Part shown: positions 24,238-33,001 of the stretch, in pieces | Numbering within the stretch: position 1 is the first letter of the stretch | Layout: each line of letters starts with the position of its first letter | Assembly (NCBI GenBank): GCA_025062325.1 | Contig: JANXAL010000064.1 | Coordinates: 1 to 45,066, forward strand | Length of the DNA stretch: 45,066 nucleotides | Source: Roseiflexus sp. | GTDB lineage: Bacteria; Chloroflexota; Chloroflexia; Chloroflexales; Roseiflexaceae | Reading direction: 5' to 3' | Notes under the pieces: generated by a model | The model's database searches: none | Told to the model about the DNA's origin: nothing | What the model saw: the letters and a program-made list of their open reading frames with translations, nothing else | Made by a program: the position numbers and the translations under genes

Positions 24238-25000
24238 AGCAGTTTATACTACACGCGAGGCGAAAGCCAAGAAACTCATTTCGCACCGTCGGTGCGAGGC
24301 GGAAGCGACACGCACAGCGCGCAAAGCCGCGTGGATTGGCAAACGAACCGCCGCGCAGGATGCGCCGGCCCGGAGCGCGGGGATCTTCACGTCCATCGTC
24401 AGGTTGGTAGGGATACGGCGCATCGAGCGAGGCGGTCCATTCCCAGACGTTGCCAGCCATATCGAGACAACCAAACGGGCTAGCGCCAGATGGATGCATC
24501 CCAACGGGCGTGATCCTGCCACTTCCGCCGTCGCGGGTATTGGCGCGCGCCGGATCCCAACTATTGCCCCAGGGAAAGCGCCGTCCATCGCTGCCGCGCG
24601 CAGCGTACTCCCATTCAGCCTCGGTCGGCAACCGGTAGCGGGTTGTCGTCGTTTCGCTCAGCCACTGGCAAAACTGCTGCGCCTCCTCCCAGCTCACATC
24701 GGTCACCGGGCAGTCGTACAGGTAGTCGGGAGGAGACGGACCGCGCCATAGAAGCGGCGGGCGGGCGCCTGAGTCGGCGACATACGCTGCGTAGAGTGCA
24801 TTGGTGACGGGTGTGCGCGCGATAGCGAAGGGGGGCAGGGTCAGCATATGCTGGGGCGACTCATCGCGGTACGATTCGCGGGTGCCGCCGAAGGCTTTCG
24901 CCAGGGCGCTGAGTTCGCATTCCGGTGTTCCCATAAGGAATGGCTGCGATGGCACAAGGATGAAATCCGGCAAAAGATCGGCAAGGTCTGTGCAGTTCAT
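24218..25000 (-). CDS. SUMF1/formylglycine-generating-enzyme-like domain protein
   Basis: At 260 residues this is a single SUMF1 fold: FLMGTPECEL, SPQHMLTLPPFAIARTPVTNALYAAYV, PVTDVSWEEAQQFCQWLSE, YRLPTEAEWEYAARG, GNVWEWTAS, RRILRGGSFANPRG and GFRLA. True formylglycine-generating enzymes need two Cys in RGGSxxC...C. Here Asn replaces the first and only CAC is near the second, so the copper site and sulfatase-modifying activity are doubtful. Other members are EgtB-like or ligand-binding scaffolds. The start follows AAGGGGGG. It lies between sbcC (37 bases upstream) and the isomerase. Confidence 0.82.
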   Translation of the reverse strand: MNCTDLADLLPDFILVPSQPFLMGTPECELSALAKAFGGTRESYRDESPQHMLTLPPFAIARTPVTNALYAAYVADSGARPPLLWRGPSPPDYLYDCPVTDVSWEEAQQFCQWLSETTTTRYRLPTEAEWEYAARGSDGRRFPWGNSWDPARANTRDGGSGRITPVGMHPSGASPFGCLDMAGNVWEWTASLDAPYPYQPDDGREDPRAPGRRILRGGSFANPRGFARCACRFRLAPTVRNEFLGFRLACSINCYEPFNH

Positions 25001-25037
25001 CGCCCCCCCTTGACATGACCATCACCTGCACTCGATT

Positions 25038-28000
25038 CTACACGAAATTCCAGGTGCTGCCATTTGGCGTTTTGACGATTTCGATCTGCACCGGAAACAT
25101 ATCCTTCAATTCCTGAATGTGGGTGATCACCAGCACGCGGCGGAAGTCTTGCTGCACCGAGATAATCGCTTCGACCAGACGCTCGCGTCCACGCGCGTCT
25201 TGCGAGCCAAATCCCTCATCGATAATCAGGGTTTCGAGTCGTGCGCCAGCGCGTCGCGCCAGCAATTTTGAGAGAGCGATCCGAATGGCGAAATCGAGGC
25301 GGAACGCTTCACCGCCGCTATAGGCGTCGTAGACGCGTGTACCCAGTGCGTCGGCGATTTTGATTTCCAGCGTTTCGGCGACATCGCCTTTTTTGGTGTC
25401 GCGCTGCGTCTCGAATGTCAGATGCATCTGATTGTCAGTCATCCGGCTGAGCAGGCGGTTGGCTTCACGTTCCAGTTCAGGAAGGGCGGTTTCGATCAGC
25501 ATCGCCTGAACGCCCTTTTTGCCGAACGCCAGCGTCAGTTCATCGAACAGGCTCTTGCGCTCGAGGAGCGCCTGGCGTTGCGCTTCCAGGTCGGCGAGAC
25601 TGCGCGCGGCTTCCTGGGCGCGGCGTAGATCCGCCTGGCGTTCGCCAAGGTCTCGCTGGCGCGCCAGCAGCTCGCGATTGAGGTCATCGAGTCTGGCTCT
25701 GGCTTCGTCGCGCGCGCGCACGGCGGGCGCCAGGGTGCGCAGGCGTTCGTCGAGACGCTGCACCTCTTCCTCGTCGGCAGCGATCTGTGCGTTGAGTTGG
25801 TGCAGGCGATCCGCCCCGCGTGCGATTTCATCTGCGTGCTCGGCGAGCCATTCTTCGGCGCGCTGCAGGCGCGTCAGGTCTTCTTCCCAATGAGCCAGCG
25901 CCTGCACCTCAGCCTGCGCCTGATCGTACCGTTCGCGGTTGTACCCAAGTGCTGCGATCTGCTCGTCGAGCGCTGCCAGCGCCGCGCGCTCAGTGTGGGC
26001 GAAGTCGTTGTGGGCAAGGCGCCTGGTCAACTCCGCAACGATCCGTTCCTGCTCATGCAACGCGGGGTCTTCATCGTCAATCTGCCGGATCTCACGGCGC
26101 AGCGCATCAACCTGCGCCTGAAGCAGCGCCTGTTCGCGACTGCAGTCTTCGAGGCTGGCAATCTGCCGCTCGACGACAGCAATCTCGCGTTCGAGCGTCT
26201 CGACAGCGCCAAGCGCTGTGATCTCAGCATCGATACGCTTTATCTCTTCCCGCGCTGCCATCTCATAGTCGTTCTTCATCAGACGCATCGCCACATCGTC
26301 ATGCAGACGCTGCGCCTCGATCTGTTGCTGGCGAAGCGTCGCGCACCTGTCAAGGTCGTTTTCCAGTCGCGCGATACGTCCCTGGAGATCGGGAAGCGTG
26401 GCGACATGCCTCTCTGCCGCGCGAATGTCGCCGCGCAGCCGTTTGAGCTGCGCTTCGAGCTGATCGGCCTCACGCTTGGCAGCGGCGTACCGCTGGCGCA
26501 GCGCCTGACGTTCGCGCTCGTACTCCGCTTGGATATGCGCAATGCCCTCGTGCCCGAGTTCACTCTTGCACAGCGGGCACACCTGAAGGTCGGGACCAAG
26601 CAGGCGCAGCTTGTCATTGATCTGTTCACCCTGCCGCTGGACCGTCTCGCATTCGGCGCGGATGGCGCCAATGCGCTCAACGAGGGCGTGTTCTTCAGTG
26701 CGGAGCGTTGCAAGACGCGTCGCCTCTGTCTCGAGTCGGGCGCGTTCCGCGAGCGCTTCGGCAAGTTCGGCGCGCCAGCGCGCTTCGTGCTTCAACTGAT
26801 CTGCCAGGGTGCGTAGAATGCGCTTCTGTTCCTCGCGGGTCGCAACCAGCGAGTCGTGCTTCAGTTTGATATCGCCTTCCAGGACGGTACGGCGGCGCAG
26901 CAGCTCATTGACGCGGCGAAGGCGGTCGGTCAGGTCGGTGCGGCGGGTGCGTGCAGCCAACAACACTTCAGCGACTGGCGCCTGCTCCGCCAGTTGTGCC
27001 GACAGGCGTTCCAGTTCCGCAACCAGTTTGGGACGGCGGGCAGCACGTTCGCGTAAGGTCTGCGCCTGCGTTTCAGCGACGCGTAGGTCGGCGCGAAGGG
27101 CGTGCTCGGCGCTGGCAAGCGCCTGCACGAGTGCGGTGCGTTGCGACTGGAGCCGGTCGTATTCGTCGCGCAGCGCGGCGAGGCGGTCACGCTCCGCTTC
27201 GGCGGCGCGCAATGCGCAGACGCCTGCTTCGATCTCGGTACGGCGCACAATCCAGGACTCGGCGCGCCGCCGGATCTCCATCTGCCGATCCAGCCAGTGC
27301 GCCTGCGCATCCCGTTCAGTGCGACGCTGCAGAATCTGCGCCTGGCGGTCGTCGCGGATAGCACGCAGCATTTCAAGTTCCTGCACGCTGGCAGTTGCTG
27401 CGTCAAGCGCCTGGCGCGCCGTCGCAATCTGCTCCATCACATCGGCAATCTGCCGTTCGGCAGCGTGCACCGCTTCTGCCAGCAGATCGCAGCGTTCCGC
27501 CTGACGGCGCAGTTCGCTGATCTGCCCTTCGAGACCGCGGATCTGCCCATCGATAGTGCGCGCACGCTCCTTCGCCCGGCTTTCCAGGTCCTCATATACA
27601 CTCAGCCCAAGAATATCCGCCAGCACCTGTTTGCGTTTCGCCGGTTCTTTGCGCGTGAACTCATTGGCGTGTCCCTGACGGAGATACGCTGAGTTGGCGA
27701 AGATCTCATAATCCATACGCAGCGTCTGGATGATCAGCTGCTGCGTTTCGCGCACGCCGCCGGGGGTGAGTGAGCGCCAGCCGTTCTCATCGCGCACCTG
27801 AAAATCGAGCTGGCTCTGACCGCCGCGCTTACCGCGAATGCGACGGCGGATCACGCGGTAGTCCTGCCCGTCGAGCGTGAACTCCAGGTCGACCATCATC
27901 TCGGTGGCGCCAAGCGCCACCAGGTCATCATCGCTCTTCAGGCGCGCCACGCCCCACAATGCCCATGTGATCGCGTCGAGCAGCGCCGATTTGCCGGCGC

Positions 28001-28106
28001 CATTGTCGCCTGCCAGACACGCAATTGAGATGCCGTCGAATACGAGCGGCGGCACCCCTTCGCGGTAGCACATGAAGTTTTGCAGCGTCAGAGACCGAGG
28101 TATCAT
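25038..28106 (-). CDS. sbcC: SbcC/Rad50-like SMC ATPase
   Basis: The 1022-residue ATPase begins MIPRSLTLQNFMCYR, with Walker A GDNGAGKSALLDAITWALWG near residues 35-45. It continues as two long coiled coils around a zinc hook VCPLCKSEL near residue 509, and ends with signature YSGGEAFRLDFAIRIALSKLL and Walker B ETLIIDEGFGSQD. SbcC with the SbcD nuclease opens hairpins and processes DNA ends. sbcD is not adjacent here, although the two are usually paired, so it is either elsewhere or the partner differs. ATG 28106 is preferred to GTG 28112 because family members start MIP. It heads the unit with the SUMF1 and isomerase genes. Confidence 0.9.
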   Translation of the reverse strand: MIPRSLTLQNFMCYREGVPPLVFDGISIACLAGDNGAGKSALLDAITWALWGVARLKSDDDLVALGATEMMVDLEFTLDGQDYRVIRRRIRGKRGGQSQLDFQVRDENGWRSLTPGGVRETQQLIIQTLRMDYEIFANSAYLRQGHANEFTRKEPAKRKQVLADILGLSVYEDLESRAKERARTIDGQIRGLEGQISELRRQAERCDLLAEAVHAAERQIADVMEQIATARQALDAATASVQELEMLRAIRDDRQAQILQRRTERDAQAHWLDRQMEIRRRAESWIVRRTEIEAGVCALRAAEAERDRLAALRDEYDRLQSQRTALVQALASAEHALRADLRVAETQAQTLRERAARRPKLVAELERLSAQLAEQAPVAEVLLAARTRRTDLTDRLRRVNELLRRRTVLEGDIKLKHDSLVATREEQKRILRTLADQLKHEARWRAELAEALAERARLETEATRLATLRTEEHALVERIGAIRAECETVQRQGEQINDKLRLLGPDLQVCPLCKSELGHEGIAHIQAEYERERQALRQRYAAAKREADQLEAQLKRLRGDIRAAERHVATLPDLQGRIARLENDLDRCATLRQQQIEAQRLHDDVAMRLMKNDYEMAAREEIKRIDAEITALGAVETLEREIAVVERQIASLEDCSREQALLQAQVDALRREIRQIDDEDPALHEQERIVAELTRRLAHNDFAHTERAALAALDEQIAALGYNRERYDQAQAEVQALAHWEEDLTRLQRAEEWLAEHADEIARGADRLHQLNAQIAADEEEVQRLDERLRTLAPAVRARDEARARLDDLNRELLARQRDLGERQADLRRAQEAARSLADLEAQRQALLERKSLFDELTLAFGKKGVQAMLIETALPELEREANRLLSRMTDNQMHLTFETQRDTKKGDVAETLEIKIADALGTRVYDAYSGGEAFRLDFAIRIALSKLLARRAGARLETLIIDEGFGSQDARGRERLVEAIISVQQDFRRVLVITHIQELKDMFPVQIEIVKTPNGSTWNFV

Positions 28107-28275
28107 AGCCACCGTTCCGATGTCGAACAGATGCGCGTGTTAGTGTAGCCGAGGATGGCGGTTTGCGCAAGGGTGCCGCTCGCGAGCGTTTCCGTTGACG
28201 CTGATTTCTGCGGTGCGCACAGCCTGTGATGGAACACGGAGACCGACGGATCAAGACGGATGTGGGCGGATTGGG

Positions 28276-29442
28276 CTACGGTAATAACCGCTGAATCTCC
28301 TGCGCAATCTCGATGACGTGCTCACGATCAGGCGATCTGATCAGATACGCATACGCGCCCATTGCCCGGTGAAACAACGGATGCATTGGCTGGTGGTGGA
28401 TGATGCAATCGCCAAAGCGCATGAGCACTTCCTCGTGGGTCAGGGCATAGGGGCGAAACGGTTTGCGTCCGGCGTAGCAGACATGGTACAGACGCCTCAG
28501 CGGGGCGCTGAAGCGATTGTTGATCAGCACATTCGCCCACTCGTAGTACAGGTCAATATCGCTAGCGTAGTTGAACATATCGACGCTTATTCCCCCCGGC
28601 GGGCGCATGTTGACTTCAAGCGCCACCAGCCGACCCTCGAGGGTGCGGAAGAACTCGAAGTGAAAGAAGCGTTCACGCACATCGAATATCTTGAGAATGC
28701 GGCGCCCTGCCTGCTCGAGATCGGGCGGGATGTCGCGCTCGGTCAGGTAGTAGATGTCGTCGTCGTTGTTGACGATCTCCATGATGCCGTTGCTGTACTG
28801 CATCGACGTGAAAAAGACCGGTTCGCCATTCCGGTCCGTCAGTCCGTCAAAAGTCTGAATCACACCGTGAACGTACTCCTCGATCAGATACCCCTCCGGT
28901 CGGAGCGCCAGGAATGCGTCCAGCTCCGCTTCATTTGTGATTTTGAACGTCTGATTGGCGCCGACGCCAATGTCGGGCTTGGCGACAACCGGGTAGCCGA
29001 CCTCAGCGACGAAGGCGCGCACCTGGGCAGGGGAATTCACCAGGATGCCGCGCGCCACGTCGACCTGTGCGCGGGTGAAAAGGCGCTTCATCTCTGATTT
29101 GCGCTTGATACTGGGCAGATCGGCGATTTTCGGTCCTTCGATGTTGAAATCAGTGCGCAGCCGCGCCTCGGTTTCCAACCAGTGCTCGTTCAGAGAGTCA
29201 ACGCGCTGGATTTTGCCGTAGCGATGCGTAAAATAGCCGAGGGCGCGCAGCACCTCGTCATAGTTGTGCAGATCTGATACCCGATAATACTCGGTCAACG
29301 CCGCACGCAGTTCGGGGCGCAGCAGTTCATACGGCTCGTCGGCGACGCCGAGGACGTTTGCGCCCAGGTTGCGCAGGTGCACGCAAAACAGATGCCAGTT
29401 TGGCGGGAAGTGCGGCGAGAGAAAGACAACGTTCATTGTCAT
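28276..29442 (-). CDS. ATP-grasp family ligase
   Basis: The 388-residue protein begins NVVFLSPHFPPNWHLFCVHLRNLG and has the ATP-grasp core: GYPVVAKPDIGVGANQTFKI (Lys and glycine-rich loop), YLIEEYVHGVIQTFDGLTD, and LVALEVNMRPPGGISVDMFNYA with Glu and Asn metal ligands. ATP-grasp ligases form an acyl-phosphate and join it to an amine or thiol. The substrate is not readable; family relatives are often listed as carboxylate-amine ligases. Two in-frame starts exist, 29442 and 29436. It is separated from sbcC by 163 bases and probably has its own promoter in the 29443-29970 spacer. Confidence 0.82.
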   Translation of the reverse strand: MTMNVVFLSPHFPPNWHLFCVHLRNLGANVLGVADEPYELLRPELRAALTEYYRVSDLHNYDEVLRALGYFTHRYGKIQRVDSLNEHWLETEARLRTDFNIEGPKIADLPSIKRKSEMKRLFTRAQVDVARGILVNSPAQVRAFVAEVGYPVVAKPDIGVGANQTFKITNEAELDAFLALRPEGYLIEEYVHGVIQTFDGLTDRNGEPVFFTSMQYSNGIMEIVNNDDDIYYLTERDIPPDLEQAGRRILKIFDVRERFFHFEFFRTLEGRLVALEVNMRPPGGISVDMFNYASDIDLYYEWANVLINNRFSAPLRRLYHVCYAGRKPFRPYALTHEEVLMRFGDCIIHHQPMHPLFHRAMGAYAYLIRSPDREHVIEIAQEIQRLLP

Positions 29443-29970
29443 AGAATGGGACTGCCAGTGTAGTGAAAGAGATCTCGAAACGTGGACATGATACCAGAGA
29501 TTAGGTCAGGCGCGCCTGTATTGTAACCGGCGTTGAGACTCAGCAGGAATCCTCACACGCGCCGCCACACGCGAGGGGCAGATCTCAGACCTGCCCCCCT
29601 TTTGACACAGCGGCACGCAGGCATGACGCCTACAGTTACATCGGAGCGCCTGTAGCGCCTATGGGGGTTGCCGTCCGGGCGCGCTGCTCGCGGGTGCGAC
29701 CTTGTGGACCTTCAATCAATGCTGCACGCTGTTCCCGCCGTCAACGAATAAGCGAATGGGTGCTGATCACTTAACCGCGAGACCTGCGGGTCTTCCTTCA
29801 CAATCCGCGAGGTCGGGCGCGGCGCCGGGGAGGAGCATAAGAGACTCGTCACGCCTCTTGTTGCAACCGCGCAGCCCGTATCGCGCAGCCCTCTGCCGAG
29901 AATTGCCAGCAGTCGCGTATCACCTGGGTCCCGTTCGTCAAATGTGTCGTGGTCCAGCGTATTTCGACGC
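29443..29970. other. 528-base spacer with palindromes, no convincing gene
   Basis: The stretch holds a hairpin GGGGCAG...CTGCCCC (29575-29597) followed by CCTTTT, a repeated GCGCCTGTAGCGCC-like run (29645-29660) and a short AGACCTGCGGGTCT palindrome near 29780. Both resemble the element at 813-920. An open frame at 29702-30097 has no recognisable protein character and overlaps yggX on the other strand, so I reject it. The region probably carries the ATP-grasp gene promoter and the 3' end of yggX. Confidence 0.5.
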
Positions 29971-30258
29971 TTATCCCTCAGACGAGCCTTCCGGCGTCCA
30001 GCCTTCCGGTTTGACGTCGCTCTCGCCGAAGAAGAAGAGTTCTGCCTGCCGCATCATCAGCTCAGTCGCGCGGGGATCGATCATGCTCAGTCCATAGTGG
30101 TTGATGATCAGCAATGCCTGATCCATCCACATGTTCCACGCCTGCTGCGAAACATTCTCATAAATGCGCTTCCCTAGCTCACCCGGATAGGGTGGTCGGG
30201 GCAGCCCGGGCAATTCGCGGCCAAGTTTGACGCATTTGACCATTCGTGGTGCGCTCAT
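29971..30258 (-). CDS. yggX: Fe(2+)-trafficking protein, YggX family
   Basis: The 95 residues match YggX along almost the whole length: MVKCVKLGRELPGLPRPPYPGELGKRIYENVSQQAWNMWMDQALLIINHYGLSM, then MMRQAELFFFGE and a GWTPEG tail. The single conserved Cys (residue 9) is present. YggX protects Fe-S clusters from oxidation and may carry iron, in the cytoplasm. It is divergent from the alanine-dehydrogenase-like gene; the 129-base region between them contains TACCACATGGTA (30320-30331) and GTTACGCGGTGTAAC (30280-30294) palindromes that could be regulatory. Confidence 0.88.
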   Translation of the reverse strand: MSAPRMVKCVKLGRELPGLPRPPYPGELGKRIYENVSQQAWNMWMDQALLIINHYGLSMIDPRATELMMRQAELFFFGESDVKPEGWTPEGSSEG

Positions 30259-30319
30259 GAGAATCTCCAGTTGGTAAATTGTTACGCGGTGTAACTCACC
30301 TTTTCCTACGATAGTATAC

Positions 30320-30331
30320 TACCACATGGTA
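30320..30331. promoter_or_regulatory. Palindrome in the yggX / alanine-dehydrogenase-like divergent region
   Basis: TACCA and TGGTA flank CA, a perfect 12-bp dyad next to GTATAC (30314-30319). A second imperfect dyad, GTTAC GCGGT GTAAC, lies at 30280-30294. Either could bind a dimeric regulator. Confidence 0.35.
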
Positions 30332-30387
30332 TGCTCACCGTATGATGGTAGGTTTGGGCGAAGGAGCGGCGGCAGAGGAGTGCGCAT

Positions 30388-31479
30388 ATGGACATTGCTA
30401 TTCCGCGCGCCCATGCGCCCGACGAGTACCGAGTTGCGCTGACGCCAGCCGGAGTACATTCGCTGGTCGTCGCCGGGCACACGGTGTTTGTCGAAAGCGG
30501 CGCAGGCGCAGGCGCAGGATTTACCGATGCGTCTTACAGTGCGGTGGGGGCGCACATCGCCTACGGTCCTGAAGAGATCTATGCGCGCGGCGATCTATTG
30601 CTAACGGTTGATGGCGTGCCGGAGCACGCCTTGCCAATGGTGCGCCGTGGTCAGGTCGTAGCTGGTTTTTTGCATCTCTCGGTTATGCCTCGCCGCATGA
30701 TTGAGGCGCTGGCAGCGGCAGGGGCGTCAACGCTCAGCTATGAGGCAATTCAACGCGATGACGGGGTTGCGCCAGTGCTGTTACCAATGAGCGAGATAGG
30801 CGGTCGTTTGATGCCGCAGTTGGCAGCGCATCTCCTGGAAACGCCAAGCGGCGGGCGCGGCACCCTGCTGGCGCCAATTCCTGGCGTTCCATCAGCGGAA
30901 GTCGTGATTCTAGGGGCTGGTCGGGTCGGCAGCAATGCAGCGTATGGTTTCAGCTCCTGGGGGGTGCAGACGACGGTGCTCGATCAGGATATGGATCGAT
31001 TGCGCGCTGTGGAACAGATCTGTCGCGGGCATGTGACGACCCGGCTTGCGACCGAGAGCGCACTGGCGCATGTGCTGCCTTTTGCCGACGTGGTGATCGG
31101 CGCCGTGAAGGCGCCGCACGGTCGGGCGCCCAAACTGGTGAGCGCCGCTATGGTTGCAACCATGAAACCGCGCAGCGTGATCATCGATGTTGCAATTGAC
31201 GAGGGCGGATGTATTGAGACCAGCCGCCCGACGACGCACAGCAACCCCACGTATCTGGCTTCTGGCGTCCTGCACTACGCCGTGCCCAACATTCCAAGCG
31301 CTGTCGCACGCACTGCTGCTCATGCGTTAAACAACGCGCTCCTGCCCTTTGCGCTGCGGATTGCGGCACAGGGCCTCGAACGGGCAGCAGAGCAGGATCG
31401 CGCTATTGCGCGCGGAATCGGTCTCTACCACGGGCAGCCATACACATCATACATCGAGCAGGCGCTTGAACGCTCGTGA
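30388..31479 (+). CDS. Alanine dehydrogenase-like protein, substrate Lys absent
   Basis: The 363 residues align with alanine dehydrogenase/PntA domains: EYRVALTPAGVHSLVVAGH (Arg15), NAD loop VILGAGRVGSNAAYGF, the late VIIDVAIDEGGCIETSRPTTH (Asp) and LHYAVPNIPSAVARTAAHALNNALLPF. The enzyme family converts L-alanine to pyruvate with NAD. However, the usual KVKEP segment is TVDGV (residues 73-77), so the substrate-binding Lys (Lys75 in the mycobacterial enzyme) is Asp75, while His96 is kept. It may be a divergent dehydrogenase or an NAD-binding protein with another job. The ATG has AGAGGAG upstream. Confidence 0.8.
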   Translation: MDIAIPRAHAPDEYRVALTPAGVHSLVVAGHTVFVESGAGAGAGFTDASYSAVGAHIAYGPEEIYARGDLLLTVDGVPEHALPMVRRGQVVAGFLHLSVMPRRMIEALAAAGASTLSYEAIQRDDGVAPVLLPMSEIGGRLMPQLAAHLLETPSGGRGTLLAPIPGVPSAEVVILGAGRVGSNAAYGFSSWGVQTTVLDQDMDRLRAVEQICRGHVTTRLATESALAHVLPFADVVIGAVKAPHGRAPKLVSAAMVATMKPRSVIIDVAIDEGGCIETSRPTTHSNPTYLASGVLHYAVPNIPSAVARTAAHALNNALLPFALRIAAQGLERAAEQDRAIARGIGLYHGQPYTSYIEQALERS

Positions 31480-31702
31480 GCCTCGTGCCTGTGCAGTTTG
31501 AGGTTGCCCGAGCGCTTCCCCTTTCTTTTCCGTGAAGACACCTTCCGCAGCGTTTGCGGAGTACGGGTCTGCGCGACGGAACCCTGTGCGCCTCGGCGCG
31601 TAACTCGCCCTCCTATCATGCGGACGGGCAAAGAGACCGGAGTGGGGGCATAACAGGACGCAGTAGCGCATCGCTGTAGACCAGGAATGTGGAGAGAGGG
31701 TT

Positions 31703-32998
31703 ATGCCACGCTCGCTAACAGTCGGAAGGCGTGAGATGACCGCTGAGGAAGCGGTGGAACTGATAGAGTCGAATCATCGGGTCTATATCGGCGGCGGATG
31801 TGGTGTACCGACGCCGCTGTTGCACGCGCTTGTTGCGCGCGCTCACGAGTTGCGCAACGTTGAGATCATTCACATCCTGACAGCAGGCGAGGATCCGACA
31901 ACAGCGCCGGAACTGGCATCGTCATTTCGTCACAATGCACTTTTTATCGGGCACAATACCCGGCGCGCGGTCAACGAAGGGCGCGCCGATTTTACGCCAG
32001 TCTTCCTGAGCGAGATTCCAAAATTGTTCCGAAAGGGCATTCTTCCGATCGATGTAGCAATGATCCAGGTCTCACCGCCGGATCGCCATGGGTTCTGTTC
32101 GCTCGGGGTTGAGGTGGGATGCACCCTGCCAGCCGCACGGACGGCGAAGATCGTTATTGCGGAAGTTAACGCACGGATGCCGCGCACCCTTGGCGACAGT
32201 TTTATCCATATATCGCGCCTGACAGCGCTGGTCGAAAGCGACCGTCCGCTGTTAGAGCTGCCGCAGGGTGAGACAAACAGCGTCGCACAGGCGATTGGTC
32301 GCCACATTGCAGAACTGATCCCCGACGGCGCCACATTGCAACTTGGCATAGGTGCAATACCGGACGCGGTGTTGGCACATCTGTATGGCAAGCGGCACCT
32401 GGGCATCCACACCGAGTTGTTCTCAGATGGCGTCATCGATCTGGTGGAAGCCGGGGTGATTGACGGCGAAATGAAGACCATCCATCAGGGGAAAGTCGTT
32501 GCTGGCTTTGTTCTCGGCAGTCAACGCTGTTTCGATTGGGTGCACAACAACGCCATGGTGGAAATGCATCCCACCGACTATGTCAACGATCCGTTCGTCA
32601 TCGCGCAACACAAAAATATGGTCGCCATCAATTCGGCGCTCCAGGTAGATCTGACTGGTCAGGTCTGCGCCGATAGCATCGGCACGCGGCTATACAGCGG
32701 CGTTGGCGGGCAGGTTGACTTCATTCGCGGTGCGTCGCGCTCGGAAGGGGGCATGCCAATCATTGCCCTTCCGTCGACTGCACGTGACGGCACGGTGTCG
32801 CGGATTGTGCCGACGCTCGATGTCGGCGCTGGCGTAGTCACCAGCCGCTACGATGTGCATTTTGTAGTGACCGAGTACGGCGTAGCGGACCTCTACGGCC
32901 GCACGCTGGCGCAACGCGCGCGCGCCCTGATCAGCATTGCCCATCCGGCATTTCGCGATCAGTTGACCGAAGCTGCCAAAAAACTGCGCTACATCTGA
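31703..32998 (+). CDS. Acetyl-CoA hydrolase / 4-hydroxybutyrate CoA-transferase family protein
   Basis: The 431-residue protein has the whole CoA-transferase family I fold: YIGGGCGVPTPLLHALV near the start, VSPPDRHGFCSLGVEVG, LQLGIGAIPDAVLAHL, GIHTELFSDGVIDL with the catalytic Glu238 that forms the glutamyl-CoA thioester, and the late VTEYGVADLYGRTLAQRA. It exchanges CoA between acetate, butyrate, 4-hydroxybutyrate or succinate, or hydrolyses acyl-CoA. The exact acid is unknown. ATG 31703 follows GGAGAGAGGGTT. It lies 223 bases after the previous gene and is convergent with the UspA gene (3 bases). Confidence 0.9.
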   Translation: MPRSLTVGRREMTAEEAVELIESNHRVYIGGGCGVPTPLLHALVARAHELRNVEIIHILTAGEDPTTAPELASSFRHNALFIGHNTRRAVNEGRADFTPVFLSEIPKLFRKGILPIDVAMIQVSPPDRHGFCSLGVEVGCTLPAARTAKIVIAEVNARMPRTLGDSFIHISRLTALVESDRPLLELPQGETNSVAQAIGRHIAELIPDGATLQLGIGAIPDAVLAHLYGKRHLGIHTELFSDGVIDLVEAGVIDGEMKTIHQGKVVAGFVLGSQRCFDWVHNNAMVEMHPTDYVNDPFVIAQHKNMVAINSALQVDLTGQVCADSIGTRLYSGVGGQVDFIRGASRSEGGMPIIALPSTARDGTVSRIVPTLDVGAGVVTSRYDVHFVVTEYGVADLYGRTLAQRARALISIAHPAFRDQLTEAAKKLRYI

Positions 32999-33001
32999 CC
33001 C

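Noticed and set aside
25797-27692. Several plus-strand frames opposite sbcC
   Set aside because: They mirror the coiled-coil codon pattern; composition is Arg/Ser/Ala-biased and no motif is seen.
29702-30097. Plus-strand frame in the 29443-29970 spacer
   Set aside because: It overlaps yggX in antisense and has no recognisable protein features.
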